NCBI RefSeq assembly: GCF_000022485.1
Contig: NC_012623.1
Location: 496,001 to 560,000, forward strand
DNA: 64,000 nucleotides
Direction of reading: 5' to 3'
From: Sulfolobus islandicus Y.N.15.51
GTDB taxonomy: Archaea > Thermoproteota > Thermoprotei_A > Sulfolobales > Sulfolobaceae
The first letter of the stretch is position 1. Each line of letters starts with the position of its first letter. The notes below the pieces were generated by a model that was not told the origin of the DNA, searched no databases, and saw nothing but the letters and a program-made list of their open reading frames with translations. Made by a program: the position numbers and the translations under genes. Positions 27,305-36,087 of this stretch are shown here, piece after piece.

Positions 27305-27448
27305 TTTCATCAATTCTCCTTCAATTATACCTCAATTCTTAAATGATATTTAACTGTATACAATTCCCAATTTTTTTTATTTAGAAAACTTAATGCTCCA
27401 AGATCACGTTAAAATAGAAAACTAGGATAGGTTAAAGGATAAGTCAGT

Positions 27449-28471
27449 TCACATAGCTAGAATAAATCTATTCAGTTTCTTAACCTTACCTTCTAAAGAA
27501 CTGATAGCAAAGGATTTAATGAGTGACGCTATGGGACCGCTTATTACGGTGTGCTTTAGCAAACCAATATAGTCTTCACCAATCTTAAATACTATAGCCT
27601 TCTGTACTGGTTTAAACTCGACTTTCTCATCTTTTATTGCATTATTCATAGCAACCTCACCAGCCTGTAAGGAAACTTGTGCTGATTGTGGTATGAACCC
27701 ATCCTTAAAGTTAGCGCAATCACCAGCGCCATAAACGAAATCATAATCTACTGATCTGAGGAATCTGTAAACTAACATCCTATTGTTCCTATTTGATAAT
27801 CCGATTTCATTTATTATTTTGGGGCCGGAAAAACCCGCAGAGAATATTATATAATCACTCCTTATTCTTCCTTGCGTGGTAATTACCTCATTTTCCTTTA
27901 CTTCCTCTACCTTAGCCCTTAAAATTACGTTAACGCCTTGCTTTTCCAAAACCTTTTGAACCTCATTAGAGAAATCTGGTATCAGATAGGGTACTAATCT
28001 ATTTTCTGCCTCAACCAAATTTACAGTATAGCCCCTCTTCCTTAACGCTCCAGCTAACTCAACGCCAAGTGCTCCTCCTCCAAGAATCGTAACTATCGAA
28101 CCTTCTCTAAATGACTTGATCTTTTCTACATTTTCCAAGGTAAATCCTATACCGTACTTTTCAGCTCCCTTTATCTTACTTAAATCTTGCTCATAACCCA
28201 ACGCAATTATTAGCTTATCGAACCTAATTTCACCATCACTCGTTATTACTTTCTTCTCCTTAAAGTCAATCTTTAAAACCTTAGCCTTAACGTCAACTTT
28301 CCTAGGAATTAAAGCGTGAGATAAAGGGAGGCTTTTCTCTATAACCTCTACTAACCTTGGAGTAACCACCATGAAATCCTTTTCGTCAACAAGTATTGCA
28401 TTAGGATATACCAACTTAGCTGCAATTCCAGCAAATCCTCCTCCTAATATTACTACTCTTTCAGTTTGCAT
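27449..28471 (-). CDS. NDH-2/sulfide-quinone-reductase-like FAD oxidoreductase
   Basis: 340-aa two-dinucleotide-binding flavoprotein. FAD site VVILGGGFAGIAAKL at residues 6-20, pyridine-nucleotide site VTILGGGALGVELAGAL at ~145-161, and second FAD motif VYGAGDCANFKDG. The C-terminus has an amphipathic tail (GPIASLIKSFAISSLEGKVKKL), typical of monotopic quinone reductases such as NDH-2. It lacks the redox CxxC of SQR, so NADH:quinone or NADPH oxidation is more likely. Membrane-attached on the inner face. Confidence 0.82.
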   Translation of the reverse strand: MQTERVVILGGGFAGIAAKLVYPNAILVDEKDFMVVTPRLVEVIEKSLPLSHALIPRKVDVKAKVLKIDFKEKKVITSDGEIRFDKLIIALGYEQDLSKIKGAEKYGIGFTLENVEKIKSFREGSIVTILGGGALGVELAGALRKRGYTVNLVEAENRLVPYLIPDFSNEVQKVLEKQGVNVILRAKVEEVKENEVITTQGRIRSDYIIFSAGFSGPKIINEIGLSNRNNRMLVYRFLRSVDYDFVYGAGDCANFKDGFIPQSAQVSLQAGEVAMNNAIKDEKVEFKPVQKAIVFKIGEDYIGLLKHTVISGPIASLIKSFAISSLEGKVKKLNRFILAM

Positions 28472-28615
28472 ATGTTTATACTTTACACATCGCTATTTAA
28501 ATATTACAGCTAATCTCTTAACTAATGAGCCGTTCTTTAGTATGTTTTGTTTCAATACATGATGGTACCTATATTTCTAACAACTTTTTAAGAACATAAG
28601 TGTTTATCATATAGT

Positions 28616-29380
28616 GTGAAAAGAGAGGATTTTTTATTAGTATTAGCTTCTTCCGTAGAGGGAATAACTTGGGGAGCAGATACTGTAATAATGGCGTTAT
28701 ATCTGAAATCACTAGGTCTAAATCCTTTAACAATAGGAGCAATATTGGGTAGCGATATAATAGTTAATACATTATTATCTTTACTCTGGTCAGTATTGGG
28801 AGACGCTTATGGGAGAAAGAAGTTCGTATACATATCTAGAGGTATTGGAGGACTCTCCTTTCTCCTACTCCTAATAGCCCCCTATGCATATCTTTTTGCA
28901 AACCAAGGCTTTGGTCTAATAGCTTCAATACTAGCTGAGAAAAGTGGAGATTTAGATAAGGCAATGGCTTATAGGTCATCCTTGAACATTTTATTTTCAG
29001 TTATTGGTTCCTTACTGCCAACAGCACTAAACTTTAAAGGTATTATAATAGTTGACGGTATCGTAACATTCCTATCCTTATTACTAGTAATTCCAGTTAG
29101 GGAAAATTATAAGGGAACAAGTAGAGTGACACTTAAGATCTCTTCCTTTAAGATTTTAGGAAAGCTTTCAACTGAGGCGATTATAGGATTAGGTGCTGGT
29201 GTTCTATTACCAATGTTATCTCTATGGTTCAACTTAAGGTTTCACGCTACAGCTTCCTCACTTTCTCCAATATACGCCATATCCGAGATAACTTTAGCGC
29301 TAAGTACCTTATTCTCACCAATTTTAGCCTCAACGCTAGGGCGAATTAGGGCAATACTGACTTTCTCACCGCCCTGGAAC
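28616..29380 (+). pseudogene. MFS transporter truncated by IS insertion
   Basis: Starts at GTG (KREDFLLVLASSVEGITWGAD) and shows the loop motif GDAYGRKKFVYISRG. Only ~255 residues remain. The frame then runs ...TLGRIRAILTFSPPWN into the ISC1225-like end at 29380. The last ~14 bases before the IS (ACCGCCCTGGAA) match the right end of the TnpB scar at 10779, so an earlier TnpB-type element probably cut the gene first. The C-terminal helices are absent from the window. Confidence 0.82.
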
Positions 29381-30582
29381 GGTAGACCCAAAATCACCTC
29401 CTTAAAAATAAATCTATAGTGTAAATAAGTGTTTCAATTACATTAAATGTAAAATTCTCTGGATTGAATAAATCAGGAAATAAAAGAATTAATAATAATC
29501 TAAACTCCTCTCTCCCCACCTCCCCCTTGAATATGATATATAAGGAGTAGAGTACAAGGGCCAGCACGAAGATCAACGTGCGAAAAACAAACTTAGTAGA
29601 ACCAGTAAATGGAAGAAAAGCCTTAATGTTCCTATAAGAGGTCTCTATGGGACCTCTTACCTTATTGTACAAATCCAACACTTCCCTCTTGGATAGGTCT
29701 AGGTTAGTAGCCCTAGCAAAATAAACAACACTCTTTCTCCTCACTTTTTCCTTGCTGTACACGAGAAGCCTGAACTCGACCTGCTCATCCCTCCTATGCC
29801 TCTTACTATTAGTCTTGTAATCCCCGTCAAACTCCTCAAACACCTTAACATCTTCAACAGGCACAGCAACTATATACTTAAACTGTGAAATGAAATTGAG
29901 CACATCAACAGTATAGAAACCAGCGTCAAGAGTTATCAACCTTATCTTGAATCCCATTGCCATTACTTGCTCCACAAGAACCTTCACTATCTCGTCCTTA
30001 GTCATACCGTTCACTTGCGGAATAAAGGCAAGTAAAAGTACTTTCCCCTTATACTTGGTTGTTGCGTAGTTCCACGAGTTTCCTTTTTCAGAGCTCCCTT
30101 TCACTGGTTTCCCATACCACGTCTTGGTTGTCCAGTCTATTGAAAGATCTATCTCCTTTACCCCCTTTAATATCTCCAAGGATATTTTCCTAGCTCTTTC
30201 CAATAGCTTTTCAATCACTTCCATCCCTTGCTTCTCTACGTAATTCCTCACGGTCTGTGGGGATACGTCATACGCTCTGGACTTGTTCTCTACAGAGTCG
30301 TTCCACAAACACGCGGAGATGAGAGTTTTCGCTACCTTCTCTACCTTTTCCCCTTGGAAGTCTAACATGGAAAGTAATTTATATCCTATTTGTTGAATGT
30401 TATTTTGGTGAGGGAGACCGGGTGTTACCATCTTCCTATCTCACGTGGTAATACTCCATCTCCCTCACCTTAAACCCTTTCTTCAATTGAATTCTTTATA
30501 CTCTTATAAATTTCTTTATCGTTTATAAATTCGATATTATCCTATCAGAAATATTTTTTCTAATATGATTTTGGGTCTACCG
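29380..30582 (-). mobile_element. ISC1225-like element (ISH3 group of IS4)
   Basis: About 1.2 kb with 16-base ends CGGTAGACCCAAAATC and complement (right arm 30567-30582), holding one complete transposase. No 5-base target repeat is visible (TGGAA on the left, CAGAG on the right), so the flanks have been rearranged. The name is from memory of Sulfolobus ISs; 1225 bp is close but not identical to the length here. Confidence 0.75.
29394..30431 (-). CDS. ISH3-type DDE transposase
   Basis: 345 aa with no break. N-terminal helical DNA-binding part (SRAYDVSPQTVRNYVEKQG), then DDE core: LSIDWTTKTWYGKPV (first Asp), IRLITLDAGFYTVDVLNF (second Asp) and VRGPIETSYRNIKAF (Glu; the YREK-like box). This is the active source that could move the MITE at 12734 and the fragment at 54937. 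It stops 14 bases inside the left end. Confidence 0.85.
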   Translation of the reverse strand: MVTPGLPHQNNIQQIGYKLLSMLDFQGEKVEKVAKTLISACLWNDSVENKSRAYDVSPQTVRNYVEKQGMEVIEKLLERARKISLEILKGVKEIDLSIDWTTKTWYGKPVKGSSEKGNSWNYATTKYKGKVLLLAFIPQVNGMTKDEIVKVLVEQVMAMGFKIRLITLDAGFYTVDVLNFISQFKYIVAVPVEDVKVFEEFDGDYKTNSKRHRRDEQVEFRLLVYSKEKVRRKSVVYFARATNLDLSKREVLDLYNKVRGPIETSYRNIKAFLPFTGSTKFVFRTLIFVLALVLYSLYIIFKGEVGREEFRLLLILLFPDLFNPENFTFNVIETLIYTIDLFLRR

Positions 30583-30693
30583 CAGAGAGGCGAGGCTTTT
30601 CGCCCCCTTAACCCCCCAACTTTGTAATCCGTAAATTCCCGTAATTGCCATAAAGCCTCCTAAGGCGAGAAGTGGTACGTAAGTACTCTTCAT
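30582..30693 (-). pseudogene. Small membrane protein cut by the IS
   Basis: Begins at an ATG that overlaps the preceding stop (ATGA). It reads MKSTYVPLLALGGFMAITGI then YGLQSWGVKGAK and runs into the IS end, where a TAG is formed. One hydrophobic helix remains. Too short to identify. It would have been coupled to the 42-aa gene. Confidence 0.5.
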
Positions 30694-30818
30694 AGCATTC
30701 TATAGTCGACTACTGTACTGTGAACTCTAAAGGTCTTAATTAAGGAATAGGCTAATACGAAGAAGCTAACTGCCATGGCTATAAGTTGACTTGTTAACGG
30801 ATCTATGAATAAAGCCAT
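30690..30818 (-). CDS. Very small membrane protein (42 aa)
   Basis: MALFIDPLTSQLIAMAVSFF then VLAYSLIKTFRVHSTVVDYRML: one transmembrane helix with a basic C-terminal side. A GGTGAT Shine-Dalgarno lies 4 bases before the ATG, and a TATA-like box further upstream, so this message has a 5' leader. The stop overlaps the ATG of the next gene (ATGA). It might be a small subunit of a respiratory complex, but that is a guess. Confidence 0.5.
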   Translation of the reverse strand: MALFIDPLTSQLIAMAVSFFVLAYSLIKTFRVHSTVVDYRML

Positions 30819-31428
30819 TTTATCACCAACTATAATTATGGATAAAGTTAGCTATAAGTAAAGTATGTTAAAGTATATACTTTTGTAGAACAATAAGATA
30901 TAACAGGGATAGAATTTACATAATTTTAAATGGTTATTCTTTTTTAACTCTTTTAGATTTATTTGTATAATCCAATAAATTAAAAGGAAATAAGTGAGCA
31001 TATATAAATGTTATGTAGATAAATGTTAGGGTCATTCACGCATCCTTTGCGAATTCAGTTTATTTAAAGAATCGTAATGAATTTAATCAAATACCACCCC
31101 ACTGACTAGGTGGAGATCCACGCTCAGTAGTTTACTTTGTTTTATCCATCTTATTCACAAATTACAATTCGCAAAAGAGACCTGAATCGCCCAAATGTTA
31201 ATGTTATATGGTTTTATGATCCTAATGTTAAATTATCTGGAATTTGATTAGACAGTAAATAAGCCTGACAATTTAGTTTCCTCATTCTTTGGAGCAAACT
31301 TTATATTTTAAAAATCAATAATAGTATTTTTAATATTCAGTACTCTATGAACAAGATCTGTTATTACGTAGGAAAGCGGAGAAAAATTTTAAGCTATTAA
31401 CGGTGTTATAGAAATATAGGTGATAAAA
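30819..31428. other. ~600-bp AT-rich intergenic region
   Basis: No coding frame of note. It contains a pair of inverted repeats TTTGCGAATT (31046-31055) and AATTCGCAAA (31166-31175), and between them CCACC...GGTGG (about 31087-31107) that could fold. The end holds the promoter of the small membrane protein. Confidence 0.5.
31419..31424 (+). promoter_or_regulatory. Shine-Dalgarno deciding the start at 31429
   Basis: GGTGAT lies 4 bases before ATG 31429. The GTG at 31420 that could start a longer frame is itself part of this SD, so it is not the start. Confidence 0.6.
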
Positions 31429-31737
31429 ATGATTGGAAGAACACTAAGTGGTATAGGTGGTATTATTGTTCTAATAGCTAGTTTGGTGAGTATAACTACA
31501 AGAGAACCACTAATTGATCATCTTATAAAAATATTACTCATCACTGGAGATGCAGTAATAGGTTTAGGAATAATAGGGCTAATCGGTTCTTTAACAACAT
31601 TATATGGTGTATATAAGAACAACTGGAAGTATATGGTTAGTGGAGGTATACTGGGCCTCTTTGCACCGTGTATACTTTCAATTCTGAGCATAATAGGAGG
31701 AGTTTTGGAGATTAAAGGGCAAAAGGTTTCTAAATAA
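31429..31737 (+). CDS. Small hydrophobic membrane protein (102 aa)
   Basis: Three hydrophobic helices: SGIGGIIVLIASLVSI, LLITGDAVIGLGIIGLIGSL, and ILGLFAPCILSILSIIGGVLEI, with a Tyr/Lys-rich loop (YGVYKNNWKYMVSG) between the second and third. Family not certain; it resembles DUF4064-type membrane proteins in pattern. No partner gene is obvious; the next gene is a WrbA-like flavoprotein 84 bases away. Confidence 0.65.
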   Translation: MIGRTLSGIGGIIVLIASLVSITTREPLIDHLIKILLITGDAVIGLGIIGLIGSLTTLYGVYKNNWKYMVSGGILGLFAPCILSILSIIGGVLEIKGQKVSK

Positions 31738-31820
31738 CTTTTTTGACTAATTTTACTTAAATCGATATTTTTTATCTCTAGCTTAGTTGACTTTTTTAGT
31801 TGTCATGAAACTCTTACCTT

Positions 31821-32414
31821 ATGGAATGCCCTAAAATCCTTGTCCTATTCTATGGATATGGTTCGATAGTGGATTTAGCTAAAAATGTAGCAGAAGGAGC
31901 TAAGGAAATAGCAAAAGAAGTCAAATTGGCTAGAGTAAAAGAATATCTTCCAGAGGAAATGGTTAAGAAGTTTAGAATCCCTATTGATACTGTTAAGGAT
32001 ATACCGGAGGCTACGCTATCAGATCTTGAATGGTCTGATGGAATTGTAATGGGATCTCCAACTAGATATGGAAATATGACTGGTCAACTAAAATTATTTT
32101 TAGACCAAACTGCTGAATTGTGGACGAAAGGGGCATTGTACGGAAAACCAGTGGGATTCTTCACAGAGGCATCAACAATACATGGAGGACATGAGAGTAC
32201 AATATTAGCAATGGCGAACTACGCTTATCATCATGGAATGATAATAGTTCCATTAGGATATGGAATAAAGGAAGTCTCAAGTACTACGACTGGAGGAAGC
32301 CCATATGGGGCATCGCACTTGGGAAATAAGAAGGAGTTAGATGAAAATGAGATTAAGATTGCGAAGTTCCTAGGTAAAAGAGTTGCAGAAGTTGCAAAGA
32401 AGTTGAGATGTTAA
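31821..32414 (+). CDS. wrbA: WrbA-like NAD(P)H:quinone oxidoreductase
   Basis: Flavodoxin-fold protein, 197 aa, as usual for WrbA. KILVLFYGYGS binds the FMN phosphate, GSPTRYGNMTGQLKLFLDQT is the WrbA signature, and IHGGHEST and GGSPYGASHL complete the FMN site. Reduces quinones by two electrons and so limits oxidative stress. Cytoplasmic. The 3' end overlaps the lipoate ligase gene on the other strand by 4 bases. Confidence 0.9.
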   Translation: MECPKILVLFYGYGSIVDLAKNVAEGAKEIAKEVKLARVKEYLPEEMVKKFRIPIDTVKDIPEATLSDLEWSDGIVMGSPTRYGNMTGQLKLFLDQTAELWTKGALYGKPVGFFTEASTIHGGHESTILAMANYAYHHGMIIVPLGYGIKEVSSTTTGGSPYGASHLGNKKELDENEIKIAKFLGKRVAEVAKKLRC

Positions 32415-33175
32415 CGTTTATAAATGAACTCTTTTTTGGAGTACTTTTCATTAGCCAGCCTCATTGCATGCTTCAATTCCCTATCACTTATATCGTCTAA
32501 AAAATAATCATCACAATGTAAGAGTGACGAGAAACCTCTTATGAAAACTTCAACTACTTCATCATAGCTTATATTGCCGTTTATCAGGTTTAGGAGATTG
32601 CTGACTTTATACTTTATCATGTTAATATTGTCTTTTTTTATGTAATTTTTAGGAGGTATGATTAATACCTTATGCAATATATCCAAATTAGATGAAACGA
32701 GAAGAGTGCCATGTAAAAGATACCTATCTTCATTTATATATCCAGCATTACCAGAAATCTTGTAACCCTTAAACGCAATATCAGTTTCGTTATAAACCTC
32801 AACTCTATCATTTATTAAACTCTCTATAGCACTAATCGTGCCTTTTAGTAAATAGCCGTAAAGGTAATCTATGCCACCTTGACCGTTTGTTATGAAAGTA
32901 TAGTTTATGTTCCCCATATCATGAAAGACTGACCCTCCCCCACTAATCCTCCTAACCAATTTTACACCATATTTCTTAATCATTTCTAAATTAACCTCAT
33001 CATTAACAGTTGACAATATTCCTAAAATTACGCTCTTATCATTTCTCCATATTCTTAAAGTAGGAACATCTTTACTATTTAATAAAAGTGCTTCGTCCAT
33101 TGCAACATTCAAATAGGGATCATTAGGATATTCCTTTAATAATACCCTAAGCTTCACTATGTTTTTATTTTCCAT
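32411..33175 (-). CDS. lplA: Lipoate-protein ligase (LplA-like)
   Basis: About 254 aa. The lipoyl-AMP-binding motif RRISGGGSVFHDMGNINYTF and the lysine motif GYKISGNAGYINEDRYLLHGTLL are those of LplA. The equivalent place of the LipM cysteine has no Cys, so this is a ligase rather than an octanoyltransferase. A longer frame opens at 33364, but its first 63 codons are just the complement of the lipoyl-domain gene, so I start at the ATG at 33175. It is divergent from that gene, only 16 bases apart. C-terminal domain (LKHAMRLANEKYSKKEF) is included. Confidence 0.85.
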   Translation of the reverse strand: MENKNIVKLRVLLKEYPNDPYLNVAMDEALLLNSKDVPTLRIWRNDKSVILGILSTVNDEVNLEMIKKYGVKLVRRISGGGSVFHDMGNINYTFITNGQGGIDYLYGYLLKGTISAIESLINDRVEVYNETDIAFKGYKISGNAGYINEDRYLLHGTLLVSSNLDILHKVLIIPPKNYIKKDNINMIKYKVSNLLNLINGNISYDEVVEVFIRGFSSLLHCDDYFLDDISDRELKHAMRLANEKYSKKEFIYKR

Positions 33176-33191
33176 TATCAATTTATAGTTT

Positions 33192-33437
33192 GTGCAAGCT
33201 GAGTTAAAGATCCCTGAAGATATATGGCCTAGAAGAAGAGATTGGGGAGGCGAAATAGTCTCATTATACATAAAAGAAGGAAGTGAGATTAAAATAGGAG
33301 ATGTTATAGCTGAGGTTGAAATTGAGAAAGCAATATTGAAGATTTTATCCCAGTACAATGGCAAGGTAATTAAAGTTTTGGTAAAAGAAGGAGATAAGAT
33401 ATTGCCGGGATCAGTTATAGCATTAATAGAGGTTTAG
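33192..33437 (+). CDS. Stand-alone lipoyl-domain protein (81 aa)
   Basis: One complete lipoyl/biotinyl hammerhead domain and nothing else. VSLYIKEGSEIKIGDVIAEVEIEKAIL carries the Lys (in EIEKA, about residue 47) that would be lipoylated. YNGKVIKVLVKEGDKILPGSVIALIEV is the second half. GTG start. It begins with an odd basic stretch IPEDIWPRRRDWGGE. It lies 3 bases before the lipoyl synthase gene and back to back with a lipoate ligase, so it is almost surely their substrate. It is too short for GcvH or E2; its partner enzyme is unknown. Confidence 0.82.
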   Translation: MQAELKIPEDIWPRRRDWGGEIVSLYIKEGSEIKIGDVIAEVEIEKAILKILSQYNGKVIKVLVKEGDKILPGSVIALIEV

Positions 33438-33440
33438 ACG

Positions 33441-34307
33441 ATGGAGAAAAAAGTTCAAATTACAGTTTACGAGAATGAAAACTTCAAAAGAGTGGCAGAG
33501 ATCGTAAAGACAAAAAGTATTGCTACTGTATGTGAAGAGGCACTATGTCCAAACATTATGGAATGCTGGGGATCTGGGACTGCAACATTTATGATCATGG
33601 GAAGCATTTGTACTAGAGGTTGCAGATTTTGTTATGTATTAAAGGGGAAGCCATCGCCATTGGACGATGAAGAGCCTAAGCGAGTTGCAGAAGCGGTAAA
33701 GGAGATGAAACTGGATTATGTTGTAATAACTAGTGTTGATAGAGACGATCTACCTGATAGGGGAGCACAACACTTCGTTAACGTAGTAAAAACAGTAAAG
33801 GAACTTAACCCATCTGTAATAGTCGAAGTTTTAGCTCCAGACTTTAGGGGAGATATTAATTCAGTCAAAAAGGTAATTAATGCGGGAGTTGACGTATTTG
33901 CACATAACGTTGAGACTGTAAGAAGATTAACGCCAATAGTAAGAGACCCTAGAGCATCATATGAACAAAGCCTTAACGTTTTAAAATACGCAAAAAACGT
34001 AATAAAAAAATCCTCGATCCTCTTAGGTTTTGGTGAGACCTGGGATGAGATAATTGAGACCATGAGAGATTTGAGAAGTGTAGGAGTTAATATATTGGTA
34101 CTTTCACAATACATGAGGCCTAGTCGTAAACAATTGGAGGTTAAGAAGCGTTATACTTTTGAGGAATTTAGGAAGCTTGAGGAAATAGCCTACTCTATGG
34201 GTTTTTCAGCAGTGCTCTCCTTACCATTAGCTAGAACCTCTTATAAGGCGAAAGAGGCATATTTTAAGGCGATTGAAAATGCTAAGAGTAATAGTCGATG
34301 GTCCTAG
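33441..34307 (+). CDS. lipA: Lipoyl synthase LipA
   Basis: Radical SAM enzyme that puts two sulfurs into octanoyl chains. The auxiliary cluster ligands are in [14 protein letters not shown] (CX4CX5C), the radical SAM cluster in [10 protein letters not shown] (CX3CX2C), and the C-terminal ligand motif is ARTSYKA (RTSY for the usual RSSY). 288 aa, the family length. A GAGGT SD precedes the ATG. Coupled to the lipoyl-domain gene upstream; its end overlaps the LipM-like gene. Confidence 0.93.
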   Translation: MEKKVQITVYENENFKRVAEIVKTKSIATVCEEALCPNIMECWGSGTATFMIMGSICTRGCRFCYVLKGKPSPLDDEEPKRVAEAVKEMKLDYVVITSVDRDDLPDRGAQHFVNVVKTVKELNPSVIVEVLAPDFRGDINSVKKVINAGVDVFAHNVETVRRLTPIVRDPRASYEQSLNVLKYAKNVIKKSSILLGFGETWDEIIETMRDLRSVGVNILVLSQYMRPSRKQLEVKKRYTFEEFRKLEEIAYSMGFSAVLSLPLARTSYKAKEAYFKAIENAKSNSRWS

Positions 34308-35067
34308 AGATCCATGTTATAATATGGCAATTGATGAGGCAATAATGCTGAATAGAAATACTGTTAATTACGATACGTTAAGACTATATATGTGGTCTCC
34401 CTCTGGAGTAAGCCTAGGGAGGGGACAGAACGCCAACGCATCGTATTTGGATAAGATTAAGGAGTTAGGCTTTAGGTTAGTGAGAAGACCCACTGGTGGT
34501 GGGGCATTGTTACACCCAGAGGATAACGAGATTACATATAGTGTAGTATTGTCAACAAATAGTACAATAGCTAAGTCTAGTGTTGATGAATCTGCCATAG
34601 AGATCGCTAAGGGCATATTATATACTCTTCAAATCTTAGGGGAGAACGTTGATATTAGAGGCTTAGGGGATATGAAAAAACATGACTTATGCTATTTGAG
34701 GAGTGGATCAAGCGATGTGGTAGTAGCCGGGAGAAAAATATCTGGATCAGCTCAAGTAAGGGATGATAAAGCGTTATTACAACATGGTACATTGCTGCTT
34801 AAGTTTGAACCAGAAATTTGGCTAAAGGTTATTAGAGCACCAGAAGTTACTGAAGAGTTCTTAAAAAGTAGGATAGTGGGCTTATTTGAGTTTATGGAAG
34901 TGGGATTAGATCAAATATTCGACGCAATGATAAAAGGCTTCGCTAAGGCGTTAAATGAAAAAGACGTATTTATGGGGAGTCTAACTCCGAACGAAATAAA
35001 ATTAGCTAATAGACTTTACAAGGAAAAATATTCTAACGAGAGATGGAATTTATTAGGTATCCAATAA
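34279..35067 (+). CDS. LipM-like octanoyltransferase / lipoate ligase homologue
   Basis: Biotin/lipoate protein-ligase fold, about 262 aa. [20 protein letters not shown] is the acyl-binding motif and [27 protein letters not shown] the second motif. A Cys in [11 protein letters not shown] sits where LipM-type octanoyltransferases have their acyl-thioester Cys, and the second motif looks like LipM rather than LplA. With lipA this gives a route for making lipoate on the protein, beside the salvage ligase. Start at ATG 34279 (TTG 34273 is also in frame). Overlaps lipA by 29 bases. Confidence 0.8.
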   Translation: MLRVIVDGPRDPCYNMAIDEAIMLNRNTVNYDTLRLYMWSPSGVSLGRGQNANASYLDKIKELGFRLVRRPTGGGALLHPEDNEITYSVVLSTNSTIAKSSVDESAIEIAKGILYTLQILGENVDIRGLGDMKKHDLCYLRSGSSDVVVAGRKISGSAQVRDDKALLQHGTLLLKFEPEIWLKVIRAPEVTEEFLKSRIVGLFEFMEVGLDQIFDAMIKGFAKALNEKDVFMGSLTPNEIKLANRLYKEKYSNERWNLLGIQ

Positions 35068-36087
35068 GTCAGCAATATGATATACATCATAACCCATTGA
35101 CCTTATGGCTAATGCACAAACGCTATTTGTTACAATAACCTTTTTAGCTTTACTTTTAGCTATCTTTTCCTTCTTAACGTTTATTACCATATCAGACAGC
35201 TTAGGATGAGATATCCAATAGTCTCCACCAGCACCACATTCAAAATGTGGATCTTCCATTTCACTTATTTTAACCCCCATTTTCTCGACTGCATTACGAA
35301 TATGCGTAGTTAGCTTTTGCCTATATGCATGACAAGGATAGTGAATAGTAAATGTATCACTAACCTTAGGTAATTCTATGCCTTCTTTGATTAAAAATTC
35401 TGCAAAATCATTTGAATTGATTTCTATACCAAACCATTCCTTATACTCCTTCATAAATGCAGCACAATTAGACTGTAATGTTATGACCTTTTTACCCTTA
35501 ACCTTTTCAGCAAGTTTCATTGCTAACTTTCTAGCCCCTTCATGATTTCCATTACTTATATGAGCTAAACCACAACATCCATTAATAATTTTTATCTTAT
35601 AATTTTTACTTAAGAATTTGTAAGCCTTTTCAACAGTTCTTCTAAATATAACGGATTCTATACAACCAGGAAATAATATTATGTCCCCCTCATCATTAGT
35701 TTCTAATGGTTCTGAGATCTCATTAGGTTTAATGAATTTCATAAACCTTTCCACCTCTGGATAGCTACTTACCTTATCTAACAGTTTTAATGACTTGCTT
35801 AGTAATTTTGGGTTCTCTAACATCTTTTCCATTAGGGTTTTCTTTGTGGAGCTTTTCCTAACTGGCGTGATAATTTGACCGTATTTAACGCCTGCTGGAC
35901 AAGCAGTTTCGCATAATCTACAATACATACACGTCTCAAATCCAACACTGTTTATTCCAAGCCTTACGGCCTCAATTCTACCCCTTGGTGAGTGAACTTC
36001 GTTTCTAGTTACAACATAAGTTGGGCAAGTTTCTAGACAAAATCCACAATGGGTACACATTTCAGTTAATTTCAAAGATGAGATCAT
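35053..36087 (-). CDS. GlcF-like Fe-S oxidoreductase subunit
   Basis: 344 aa. Two 4Fe-4S motifs at the N-terminus (MCTHCGFCLETCPTY and TCMYCRLCETACPAG), then two CCG-type domains: INGCCGLAHISNGN and FECGAGGDYWI. The second CCG has changed to CGAGG. It pairs with the FAD subunit upstream, whose end it overlaps by 4 bases (ATGA), as in glycolate oxidase GlcDEF or D-lactate dehydrogenases. Passes electrons from flavin to the quinone pool or to another carrier. Convergent with the LipM-like gene (15-base overlap). Confidence 0.87.
   Translation of the reverse strand: MISSLKLTEMCTHCGFCLETCPTYVVTRNEVHSPRGRIEAVRLGINSVGFETCMYCRLCETACPAGVKYGQIITPVRKSSTKKTLMEKMLENPKLLSKSLKLLDKVSSYPEVERFMKFIKPNEISEPLETNDEGDIILFPGCIESVIFRRTVEKAYKFLSKNYKIKIINGCCGLAHISNGNHEGARKLAMKLAEKVKGKKVITLQSNCAAFMKEYKEWFGIEINSNDFAEFLIKEGIELPKVSDTFTIHYPCHAYRQKLTTHIRNAVEKMGVKISEMEDPHFECGAGGDYWISHPKLSDMVINVKKEKIAKSKAKKVIVTNSVCALAIRSMGYDVYHIADLLDT

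Noticed and set aside
33176-33364. 63-codon N-terminal extension of the lipoate ligase
   Set aside because: It is the exact complement of the lipoyl-domain gene and looks nothing like the ligase family; the ligase starts at 33175.
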